DNA of 64,000 nt from Anadara kagoshimensis (lineage: Eukaryota; Mollusca; Bivalvia; Arcoida; Arcidae), in assembly GCA_021292105.1 (NCBI GenBank), contig CM037870.1:3581058-3645057 (forward strand), written 5' to 3'. This document shows, piece by piece, positions 37,818 to 47,778 of the stretch. Both the position numbers and the translations under genes were made by a program. The stretch's first letter is position 1, and every line of letters starts with the position of its first letter. A model generated the notes under the pieces. The model ran no database searches. It was not told the origin of the DNA and saw nothing but the letters and a program-made list of their open reading frames with translations.

Positions 37818-39802
37818 TAGAATTTTATATTATGTATAAAATTATTTCAATTATAAATCTTAAATAAATAGTGCTCCGGTTGTTTTAACTAATCATGGAA
37901 TTGTGTCTTAATATCAATTAATATTTTTCCAAACAATTTTAAAACGTCAACAAGAGGACAATCGGTGAGCTTATGTACCCATACCTCTATTTCCCTTACT
38001 GTGTAACATAGATAAGTATGGGTTCAAATAAGACAAAACATTAAGATTTAATTACACCTTCTGACGTCCATCTGTGGGAGTTTTCAATGATCGGACACTA
38101 AATATGTCGGCTTTGTTTCTTAGTCTCATGGCTACTGTTTTACGTGACAAGAATTTTGATATATCGGGGCACAAAAGCTACATTTGTTTTGGGGTATCGT
38201 CCGAGAGAGGATACAGAAATACTATACAGATAGCAGATGGACACTGTATCATCTAATGACTGACACTGTTGGACATCGATCAGTTTGTCTGGTTGCATTC
38301 GGATCTATTTCTTCATTTGATACTTTGCGCACGTACACATTGATTTGTTTCCTTGGTTACATTGGCTAAATTACAAAGTACATATTATTTAGCTTCAAGT
38401 ATTTTATATAGATGTATTCTGAAATCATCAATTTTCGCGGACACTCAGGCCCGCGAATTAACATGTTAATGAAACAGTTGATGCAAAGGATTGGTTAAAA
38501 ATTGTTACTAGCATTTGTGTTTAAACAACGAATTAATCATCCAACAACAAGACTTTTTCTTAAACAACGAAAATTCGATGCCACGAAAACTGATAAATGA
38601 TTCGTTTCGTTACACACCGATCAATAAAAAGTATGGTATTTACCATACTCTTGTTAGTCAAAATGATCGGATAATACGGAGTAAAAATAGATGTTAAAAT
38701 TAGCTTTTAACATATTTTTACAATTTTAATCTTTGTACATGTTGTGTGTGGTTTCTGTGAACGCCTATTACACGTGTGTAGGAACTAGCTATTCCATCAA
38801 TATTTCTCCTGAAGCCAGTCCTCGTCATCAAACTTTAGAAATTTTGTAGCTCATTTAATACCGACATGTGTTTTGTTTTCTTTATGAAGAGTGTGAATTG
38901 ACGTTCCATACATATTCTTTTCATCAAATTTTACAATCTATCTACCGTGCCGAAGTTAATTCAGTTTGTCTGCATCTTTAGATAACGAGGCAAGAATCAC
39001 CTGCCCCTCCGACCACGCCCATTCCACGTGGGCAGATCGTATATCCGATTTAATGATAGATTAGGACGGGAAGGGTCTTATTTGGCTGTCAGAGCAGGGT
39101 TTTAATTCCAGGCCTCGTCTTTGACTAATGTACTCCATATATCCTCCAAGGCATGCAGTTTTAATCATCATTAATTTTGTTCAATGTAAACTGTAACAGG
39201 GTCCCGTCACTCGGAGTTAGTTGATCGACGATTTTAATTTATGGTCCAAACTATTCGAAGACTAGATAGGGAACTGTATCCGGTAATTTTAACTCAGTTG
39301 ATATTAAAATGTTTTCCCACATTCAGGTTTTTATATAACACAGTAATCAACACATAGGATATCAAATCCGGAAAATTAGGATGGAACGCCTGTTAAAAAT
39401 CCTGGACAATCTTACATTATAGAGATGCTAAATAAGGGGATTATTAACGCGTATCTAAAATAAAGAAGTCAAGTAGTGAAATAGTACACTTATTGGCATT
39501 ATTTTCCCACCCCTAGCCTCCCCTTTCCGCCCCACGCCGCCTCTCTTATTTAATGGGATGGGTATTTTTTCTGGATTATGCTTGGAATGATGATGACCCA
39601 CAAATTAAACTTTTTGAAAATGAAATCTGATAATAATTATTATAATTCAGGCTGCATGGTGGACTAAAGTGATGTTTTACCTCAGGAATTTTAATTTACC
39701 AAGTAATTTAGGATTGTTTAGCATAATTACAACAAACGTTTTGCAAACATTTATATTGTGTTTGATTAAGTTTTAAAAATAGACCGATGAAGACAGACAG
39801 TT

Positions 39803-40045
39803 TTGGCTACAGTTTCACAATTATTCCTTAACTTAGATTTTCCTTAACATAAAATTGCTAATTTTTAACAAGTTTCATGATGCTGCAAGAAAAAATTAAA
39901 CAATATTAGAATATACATGAAGATGTAAAAAGCTTGATTATTTTGAACATGAACACCTTATTTTTATGAATACCTTAAAAATATCAAAATTGTTCATATT
40001 TAAATCAATTAAAATCTCAAGGTATGACTGTGGAATCACATGAGT
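39803..40045. mobile_element. MITE family A copy, diverged
   Basis: The left end 'ctacagtttcacaattattc' with 'cttaacttagattttcctta' is clear; the right end ('ggtatgactgtggaatcaca') is a weak inversion. Confidence 0.4.
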
Positions 40046-41284
40046 CTGTTGCATAAGACAATATTTCATGAGTCAATGTGCACAAATTAACAACCAAGTT
40101 TAGATAACCAATGCAAGCCGTCTGTCCTAATACTCAGTACCTTATGTGTGGAGTAATAGAGTAGTTGTTCACGCATCTTTACAATGTTTTCATTTGTTTG
40201 AGCCATCAAAAAAAGATGTTTCATACCATCTAGATAGACGTCGTTTCCAATAAAATAAGCTGCAAAAGCGAAGATTTTTTTTTCATTTTTTCATTTCAAA
40301 AATATCAAATAAAAATATTATGAAAAATTATAAAAACTGCATACGTATGTATTTCATGGTAAGCAATCACATGCCACTAAATATTCAAGTAAAGCACAAT
40401 TTTCTATAGGAAAAACAACATTATAATACGTATTTACTAAAGACAATGCCATGTTAATTTTATGTTTATGGAAGAAATTTTTCTGACGTACTGTTTCAAA
40501 AAACTCAAAATATTATATCACAGCAAGAGAGAAAGTTTACAAGAACCAGTGCACTAACACTGGTTGAACAATATTTTTAAAAAATTAACCATTAAAAATT
40601 CTTTGAATTAAACTAAAATTATTGTGCATTGCAAAACATAAATTTGAGTAAGATTGTTGTTTAAAAATCATTTATTTTATTTATTTCATCTTTATTTTTC
40701 TATTTTATTTTTTTTCTGTTTGTTCCTAAAATAAAGCTGATTCATTTGGCGTTTAATCATTGATTACATAGAGAGATAACCCCTTTGTAGAAATTACAGT
40801 TATTCTTCAAAAACATATGGCGATAATGAACAACCACATATTATAACCATTACACCAACAAATTTGTATGATACAGGGTGCAAATAACAAAATATGGAGT
40901 GTAAAGAGGTACGAACGAATTTAATTAACGGTCTATAGGCACACGCCAATAAATTCGGGAACCCTAAACAACACAAATTATTGTGATTAGTGGCTACAAA
41001 CTGACGTTTAAAAGGCAGCTCAAGATGTTTACTTTCAGTTTCTCTCCACCCATTTCCTACTAGTAAATTATTATTAACAGTTATTATAAAGGTTTCGTAG
41101 AATTTTTTTGATATTATCGCTGATTTTATGAATATATATTACTTTCACTTAAAACAATCTTTCAATTAGGCAGATGTACTGGGAAAAATAATTTGTATTC
41201 ACTTAAACCTAATGAAAATATTGAAGTTTAAATACGTTAATAACCACTTCTGCTGCGCAGTTGTAGTGCGTTCGCCTAAAGTGT

Positions 41285-41590
41285 GGCAGGACCAAACCTC
41301 AGTTGGTAGAGTGCTCGCATCGTAAGTTGGACGTCTTGGGTTCGAGCCCCGACCGGGTCTGACCCAAGATTTGACATTGGGCAGTGACTATTATTTCGCC
41401 AAGCACTTGGTATTACGAAATGAAAGTCATGGTTCTTTCTGATGAGAACTTAAAATGAACTAGGTCCCGTGTCACGTTAAGTGTGACACAGTAAAGAACC
41501 CAGCGCAACCTAGAGGTAAAGTTTCTGCCCTTTCCGAGTTTCGTCTATGGCTGGCAACGTCTCGATATAAGTGAATTATTCTTGACTTGG
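41285..41590 (+). mobile_element. tRNA-derived SINE, near complete
   Basis: The head has an A box (CTCAGTTGGTAGAGTGC) and a B box (GGGTTCGAGCCCC) at normal tRNA spacing, followed by a ~230-bp body ('gtaaagaacccagcgcaacc', 'ctggcaacgtctcgatataa') and a tail 'ttcttgacttggacttt'. A matching tail fragment lies at 50440-50505 in OLA1 intron 4. The pol III promoter is internal. I cannot name the family. Confidence 0.7.
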
Positions 41591-42293
41591 ACTTTAAACA
41601 TCATTAATCAACTCAACTCGTAGTCCGTCATATTATACCGAGGGTTTTGCTTCAGATCGTCATTGAACATAACCAGGGTGTCTTACATGAAGCTAAGGTT
41701 AACGGTCAGAGCCATGATCTTGACTGTATATTGTCATGGGGGTTCCAAGATTTTATGTGTTCATGACGTGACCTTCAAAATTGTATCAAGGTCAAAGGTG
41801 AAGGTACTGGCCTAGTTCTTGACCTAGGTTCTTTGGTCATTATTTAAGCTGTGTTTTTTGGGAAATATTTCAAATCAGACATAGTTTGTTTAGAAACAAT
41901 ATGTTTCTACATGAAGTCAAGGTCATTGTCATTACAATATTGAGAAAGAAGTTTTAAATGGCTGAATTTTAGCAATTTGTCGTGTTTTTAACATGAAAAT
42001 TTCTCTTTTGATGCTTTCCTAAACCGGTCCACGTAACCATAATTAATCGGGCTGGCATATAATCAGACCAATTGGGATTCCTGTTTTCGTAATTATTTCC
42101 AGTTTTAAGATTTTATCTTAGTGGTATTGAAGAACCACTTTCTGCATTTTTTGCATTCTTTAAATACAGTTTTTGCTACATAATTGCATTACTTTGTGAA
42201 TTTGGTTTTACACAATCTTCAAAATACAAAAAAATGGATGTATTTTGGAACAAAAGCACTTCAACTATCAATTTGGTCAGGTGCCACCTCTTG

Positions 42294-42560
42294 TTAGATA
42301 TTCAACAATTCATCATCACTGTTAGCTGAAGCCACATGTTCACTGGTAAATTCAGCCCAAGTTGAGTACTGGACAAATTCATAATCAAATGGATAGAAAA
42401 AATAGAAAGTTCAAACATTAAAAAACAAAAACAATCAAATGGTCAAAAAGTCACCACACTTACCAATTTCTTCAAAGATCCAGGCCACCATTTTCCATTT
42501 CACCCTGTAACCACTGCCGGTCCTTTTCATATAGAGAGAGTATCCCACAGGGGAAGTGAG
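42294..42560 (-). pseudogene. Exon-like relic: two exons with a 95-bp intron
   Basis: On the minus strand, a stretch ending ...TGGTGGCCTGGATC and AAGAAATTG is followed by GTAAGTG (donor at 42463-42462); 95 bp later CCAG precedes a 75-bp open segment (42368 down to TAA at 42294) encoding YSTWAEFTSEHV and ending SDDELLNI. In the frame that passes through the junction in phase 0 the upstream exon reads NGKWWPGSLKKL, faintly PWWP-like, but has a stop 12 codons before the donor. The upstream segment is duplicated at 42603-42753 with its donor kept but that frame broken. It is most likely a decayed gene or transposon exon; I do not recognise the source. Confidence 0.25.
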
Positions 42561-42755
42561 GGATTAAATTAATTATATTTTAAGGAAGTTAAACAATTTA
42601 AAAAAATCAAATGGTCAAAAGGTCACCACACTTACCAATTTCTTCAAAGATCCTGGTCACCATTTTTCATTTCACCTTGCAACCACTGTCGGTCTGAGAA
42701 CCCCGCAGGGGAAAATGAGGGAATAAAATGGTTATATTTTAAGGAAAAATAATCC
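42431..42755. repeat. ~170-bp tandem duplication (two copies)
   Basis: 'caaatggtcaaaaagtcacc', 'acacttaccaatttcttcaa' and 'agatccaggccaccatttt' are repeated 172 bp on, with about 85-90% agreement, up to 'ttatattttaaggaa'. Both copies keep a GTAAGT donor-like site on the minus strand. Confidence 0.8.
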
Positions 42756-43070
42756 ATTTTAGAAATTATTTACAAGTGAAAATAACAAATTTACAAATGC
42801 AAAATAATTCTTATGGAGTTTAAAAATTTTTTTGGTAGAAATTATCAATTTTTTAAAATTAAAAACTTATAAAATTTAGCCCCCATAGGGAGCCCCATTA
42901 AAATTTGGAGTGTTAAATTGTGACAAAAACGTGAAAAGCAACGTTTTGAAACTTTTGGATGTGAACGTGACCAGCGCGTGCTGAACACCTGGCACAGAGG
43001 TGTGTCAATTTCCAGACATGATTGACAGGTGAACAGAAATGTCAATTTCACCATTTCCAGTAACCTGGCC

Positions 43071-43324
43071 CCAGTTTCACAAACAAGCCTTAACTAAGAT
43101 TTTCCTATGCTTAAATCTGACGAAATTTCTAATCTTTTTAATGTTATTCATTATAAAATGTTCAGGAATTTTAGATGTCATTTTGAAGATCACTTCAGGC
43201 TTTAAAAATGTTTTAAGTTTTGTCAAAAAATATTTATTCGAAAGTCCAAAAAAGATTGCCAAAATTTTCTCAATTTAAGTTTAGGGAACACTTAGTTAAG
43301 AAATGGTTTTGAAACTGAGGCCTG
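43071..43324. mobile_element. MITE family A copy
   Basis: The left end 'ggccccagtttcacaaacaa' and the right end 'gaaatggttttgaaactgag' plus 'gcc' are inverted matches; 'ttaactaagattttc' pairs with 'gaacacttagttaag'. Confidence 0.65.
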
Positions 43325-43996
43325 GTGATTTTGTGGTCAGTTTCTATGTCCATTTCACTTTGGGTGCTAAAGTGTAAATATTCCTTCTTTCAGAATGTTT
43401 CATATGATTATCAAAGATTTGTACGCTTCAGAATTTTCAATTATGAAACAAAAAACAATCAACAACGTCAAAATCACAGTTGAGCACTTTCTTTATAAAT
43501 TTGTTTCAATGTTTAAACTGTGTATCAAATGCCTAATTTATAATCCACTGCACCATCATGCAGAAAAGACAGAAAACAGCTTTTAGCTTACGCCGGTGAA
43601 GTCTGCATTCGCTGTTTGGCATAATTTATTGTAATATTCCGTGTATGCTATACCACAGTGGTTATTGCCGATGATCATTCAGCTAGTCGTGCCAAAATTC
43701 CCAATGAACAGGGTTTGTACAATATTTCCTTACAAAACTGTACAGAATCCTTGGTGTTGGTAATTTTCCAAATTTTGTAAAGAACTAAAATTCTCGCGGA
43801 TTTGGATGGTCAAACATTTTATTATCAAACAAAGATGCAATCTGGTTCAAAAGGAGTTCATGGTCAAGACTACGTGCCAGTATTTTGAATAACATACCAA
43901 AACTTTAGTAATTATGTTCTGATGTCTAAATAGTTAATTTGAGCTCATATCTTTATCGCCAAGGCAATGCTGTTTCTAAACCATTATCATACATTA

Positions 43997-44130
43997 GGTC
44001 GAGCCAAATTAATGTGTTGTTCTGCGGACCCACCCGTCTGTAAAATTTAGAATGAAGAAAACATTTGCCTAAATTCTTTTTCAATTTGTTTTCCGTTTTT
44101 CCAAAATGGCCCGCGTGTTCAATTTGGCCA
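43997..44130. mobile_element. End fragment related to the 1456-2207 element
   Basis: 'gagccaaattaatgtgttgt' and 'gcggacccacccgtctg' correspond to the inverted right end of the element near 2160-2207. The other end is not identifiable. Confidence 0.35.
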
Positions 44131-44465
44131 ATTCTTTCGTTTCCGTGATATAGAATTTTTCAATGATACATTGAGAACGACGACGTACGTAAACCATGCC
44201 AGTGTTGGTTGTTTTGGAAAACTTCATTGTCGAGATTGTGATATATGGACCCCGGTTGATTCAATATTGTTTGCTATATTATATGGCACTAAGTTTGCTA
44301 AAACAGCATATCCTGTGCTTTTGTTTATGCTTGTACATTTTTGGTGCCTTGTCATGCAATAACAATCTTTTTGCACAGTTTTTATACGTTCGCCTGTTTC
44401 AAATTTTGTGGCCCTGAAGAAAAATGGTTTTTAGAATTTTTAAAAGAAAAAAAAACATTTACATA

Positions 44466-44478
44466 ATTTTTTTTATTA

Positions 44479-44509
<31 letters not shown>

Positions 44510-44522
44510 TTTTTTTTTTTTT
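44466..44522 (+). repeat. (TTA)n / poly-T low-complexity tract
   Basis: A run of TTA units bordered by T homopolymers; it produces meaningless poly-Asn/Lys frames on the minus strand. Confidence 0.9.
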
Positions 44523-45092
44523 AATCGATCGCCGAGTCGCCTCTCATTTTCTTCAAAGAAAAATATTGGTAAAACTTTTTTCTTGAACTGACTAACATGC
44601 AAGTTGCAGTCTTCAGAAAAAATGTATTGAACCAATGCAACAAACTCAGGAATGAGCATTGTTCAACGGTCCGACAAAACACTGACTTGACTAAAACAAT
44701 TTGTCAGTGTTATTCTTCTTTATTAATGTTTTTCATTTTGATTTTTAACATATTTAATTTCAGCATAAAATTTATATAAAGCGTATAATTCTTCTCATTA
44801 TTTCTACAGTATCTGATAATTCTTTTAAGAATGGCATATTATGTACTACAGTAGTAATTGTGCTTTAACTTCTAAGATATATTTTATTGATGTATAAATG
44901 ATGAAACTAAAATAAACTATTTTAGTTGTTTTGTATTCCACCTTTGAAAATAACTGTGTTGTTCGGTCAGAATAAATAAACTGACTGAAAACGCACAGCT
45001 TTCGCTTCTCACTGACACATGATACTCAGTTATGATCAATCTCCTTATTGGGTAAAGTTAGGTATAGGACATTAATGAAAAGGTACGTTTGT

Positions 45093-45122
45093 ACCGGAAG
45101 TTAAAAAACCGATACTTCCGGT
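45093..45122. promoter_or_regulatory. Inverted pair of ETS sites, candidate OLA1 core promoter
   Basis: ACCGGAAGT (45093-45101) and ACTTCCGGT (45114-45122) are exact inversions of each other and match the optimal GABP/ELK-class ETS site. They lie about 40 bp before a good splice donor (45164) and 2.55 kb before the OLA1 start codon. Paired ETS sites near the start of transcription are usual for TATA-less housekeeping promoters. No TATA box is evident. Confidence 0.5.
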
Positions 45123-45163
45123 TCATGCTGTCAATTTCACCACATTTGGAAACCACGTTGCCG
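45123..45163 (+). other. Candidate non-coding first exon of OLA1 (3' end)
   Basis: CCG|GTAAGG at 45164 is a strong donor directly downstream of the ETS pair. The first coding exon begins with an acceptor (CAG, 47651-47653) 21 bases before the ATG, so an upstream leader exon must exist; this is the best candidate. The exact 5' end is unknown. Another possible donor is AACAG|GTAAGA near 45260. Confidence 0.4.
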
Positions 45164-45580
45164 GTAAGGTTTATTTACAAACAAAAGTAACTTTATCCTT
45201 ATTTGATGATAGAACTATCACAAAAATTAACTTGCTCTATCAAACTGGTTAAATAACAGGTAAGATTTACCATAAAACCAGTTAGAATATGGCACATTGC
45301 CCATGCTGAAGCATGTTAATGTTCCCTCCTTTTAACTAGACCTTTTTTCCAAGTGCCCATTTCTTGAAGGATTGAATTTCGAAACCCACAGCACTTTGGC
45401 AAAAAATCTCAAATTTTAGGGGATTCTAGGATCCATGTGAGTGGGGCGTTTAGATTCCCCATGATTTGTGTATTTAATTTGAGGCTGTGGCACTTGGATC
45501 CCTTTCAGCTGGTTAGATTTAGAGTTATAATCAGCTAGACATATTTCCTTTACAAATATCAACCCCCCTGATTACCAGTT

Positions 45581-46390
45581 CAGAGCTCCAGATAATTTTT
45601 AAGTTTCATGGGTATTCACTCATCAAATTTTAATTTTATGAGTAAAAGCAATTTAGTGATGAGTGAAATTACTCATAAAATTTAACAATGAGGAGTAAAA
45701 CCACTTTTACAGACAAATTTTGATTAAAAAGTAAGTGTAACTTAAAATATCTTAAATTAAAAGTTGAAACTAGTGAATATGATTGTGTTTTTTTTTATTT
45801 TACATTTTTCTGTCCTGTTGGATTTTGTTCAAAGCAGTGTAGCTGAATAAGAAAATGCATGGTGTTTCCCGACGTTTGGACAACCAACCACGGGTATTGT
45901 GCCTGCCACTGTAATATTGTTTCTTTTTTTTACATTCTGTCCATTGGGTTTTTTCTTAGACTCATTGATACAGCCAGTAATTAAATCTTCAATAATTTGT
46001 TTGACAAATAATTCGGGACCTTACGATTTTGTCGTCAAAAATGTTTGTTTTGACTTGGTCATATTCCGCGGCATCTGTCATAAGAAGAACTTTGATTGGC
46101 TGACACTGACGTACATGATACCACAAGGTTCATCATTGTCACAAAAGCGATTTCAAATCCATGTCATGTAAATGTTATTATCAAGCGTCTACATGACTTG
46201 GCTGTAGACCGGGAGTTTCTACTTTCGTTTTCAGTTTCAAGTTGTAAACATCGATACGCGGGGATTTAACTGATTATGCGTAAGTGCCCATAACCATGCG
46301 TAAGTAGTACGCTTCTTATTGAAATATTTGGCGTATTTAAATAAAATCTATGCGTAAAATACGCAGATATGCAGCTTATCTGGAGCTCTG
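45581..46390. mobile_element. hAT-like non-autonomous element in OLA1 intron 1, 5-bp target duplication
   Basis: 810 bp with perfect 15-bp inverted ends (CAGAGCTCCAGATAA) and CAGTT duplicated exactly at 45576-45580 and 46391-46395. Subterminal sequence is rich in 'actcat/atgagt' words on the left and 'atgcgtaa' words on the right. The internal 90-codon frame (45899-46171) has no recognisable transposase motif. Confidence 0.8.
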
Positions 46391-46684
46391 CAGTTTATTT
46401 GATTACACCGTACATATAATCTGATCATTCACATGTTTATGTGATATGTTTACCAGTTTTACCTTTTTGTTCATGGGTTATGAAAAAAAAAAAACATAGC
46501 CAAAGTTAGATAACTCTATTATACTCATGATATACAACTGTTGTGTACATTTCAGATTATTACATCATCTGGGCCTAATACAAATGTGTCTGACAGTTTG
46601 TGCCAGTAAAAGCTTGTATAGATATCAAATCATTTTCAAATTGTCATCAACAAATAGGAAAGTAATGCATGGTTGGACTGGGGG

Positions 46685-46905
46685 GGGGTGTTGAACCAGA
46701 GAGCTCCTGCACTACAGACAAGTGTTCTACCAACTGATCTACCTAAACAACTACATTCCTCCCCTGTTATTTTTTAATTTCCCACAGTCCCACTTGGGAA
46801 ATCTTGCCAAGTCTGTCACTTCTGGGGGCCACACAGGCGACTAAATTGTAACAAGAAGAAAACTTGCATGGTATTACTGGAATCAAACCTGGCACTTCAT
46901 GCACT
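46685..46905 (-). mobile_element. tRNA-derived SINE head(s), minus strand
   Basis: Near 46690-46760 the minus strand reads TAGATCAGTTGGTAGAACAC (A box) and later GGTTCAACACC (B box). About 130 bp upstream (in the minus sense) a second head, CAGTTGGTAGAACACTGGG with B box GGTTTGATTCC, is split by the LINE at 46906-47416; its A-box half lies at 47428-47470. The two heads may form one dimeric element. Confidence 0.55.
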
Positions 46906-47416
46906 CCCTACCTACCTAGTCCTTTTTATGCCCGGGGGCACATAGGGCAAGGACTAGAGTTTTCCACTTTTCTCTATCTTGTGCCATCCTCTCCAGTTCT
47001 CCCCAAGTTAGTCTATGTTCTTTCATTTCCTTTTCAACAGTTCTCCTCCAGGTGTTTTTGGGTCTGCCTTGCTTCCTTTTTCCTTCAGGCGTCCATCTGA
47101 GAGCAACTCTTGTGATGTTATTCATAGGCTTTCTGAGCACATGTCCTATCCATCTCCATCTTGATCTTGTCAGAACAGTTCTTATATTATCTGTGTTTGT
47201 GTTTTTATGGAGCTCCTCATTGGTGATCCTAGCTGGCCAGTAAATCCTCATGATCTTTCTGAGGCACCCATTGTGAAAGCTGGAAAGTTTGTTGGTATCT
47301 TTTTCGGTCATTCTCCAGCATTCTGCTCCATATAATAGAACTGATAAAACACAGCTGTTGTAAAGTCTTAGTTTTGTCTTTCTGCTTATGCAATTTGTTT
47401 TCCAGATGTTTTTTAG
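46906..47416 (-). mobile_element. 5'-truncated RTE-like LINE fragment inserted in a SINE
   Basis: The minus strand encodes about 165 residues of the C-terminal end of a non-LTR reverse transcriptase: RLYNSCVLSVLLYGAECW, then RRWIGHVLRKP-type text (RWRWIGHVLRKP), GKRKQGRPKNTWRR and a terminal LTWGELERMAQDR and ALCAPGHKKD before the stop (46916-46918). The 3' end is very short and closes with GTAGGTAGG, as in RTE elements with tiny UTRs. AGTGCATGAAG is duplicated exactly on both sides (46895-46905 and 47417-47427 on +), so this is a typical 5'-truncated insertion. The apparent Met-Lys start belongs to the target duplication. The frame is unbroken, which suggests a fairly young insertion. RTE assignment is moderate. 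Confidence 0.8.
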
Positions 47417-47674
47417 CTTCATGCACTACCGCACTATAACCCAGTGTTCTACCAACTGAACTACTTTGACCATTACAAACGTTAGTTTGAAAGATAAATG
47501 TGATGACTAAAAATAAATGCAGTCAATTATGGTTTTATAAAACATTTCCTCTTTATTAGTCTAAACATAGTCATGTTACAGTTACAAAATGCTTAAGCTA
47601 CATGTCATTTTCTATTTTCCACTATTTTGTTAATTATTTATTTATATTTTCAGGCATTTTGATTTGAAAAAAAA

Positions 47675-47778
47675 ATGCCTCCAAAGAAAAAAGATGATGC
47701 TTCCAACAAGCCACCTCCCCTTATTGGCAGAATGGGGACTAATCTTAAGATCGGAATTGTTGGTTTACCAAATGTTGG
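47675..47778 (+). CDS. OLA1: OLA1 coding exon 1
   Basis: Residues 1-34 and two bases of Gly35. The exon begins at 47654 after CAG; 21 bases of leader precede the ATG. The P-loop GLPNVGKS is split by the intron after two bases of its second Gly. Donor GTAAGT. Confidence 0.95.

Larger units (their letters stand above)
24374..45092. other. Gene-poor interval between Sp8/9 and OLA1
   Basis: I see no host gene with recognisable domains in this 20 kb. It contains the repeats and elements listed individually, low-complexity AT stretches, and a typical mollusc 'gaccttgaccttc'-type repeat at about 41650-41960. Stretches such as 28730-28920, 35040-35330 and 38980-39180 lack recognisable repeats and have more balanced composition; they could hold regulatory DNA, but nothing in the sequence proves it. 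Confidence 0.55.

Noticed and set aside
44459-44659. A minus-strand frame with poly-Asn/Lys
   Set aside because: It is the translation of a TTA/poly-T low-complexity tract.
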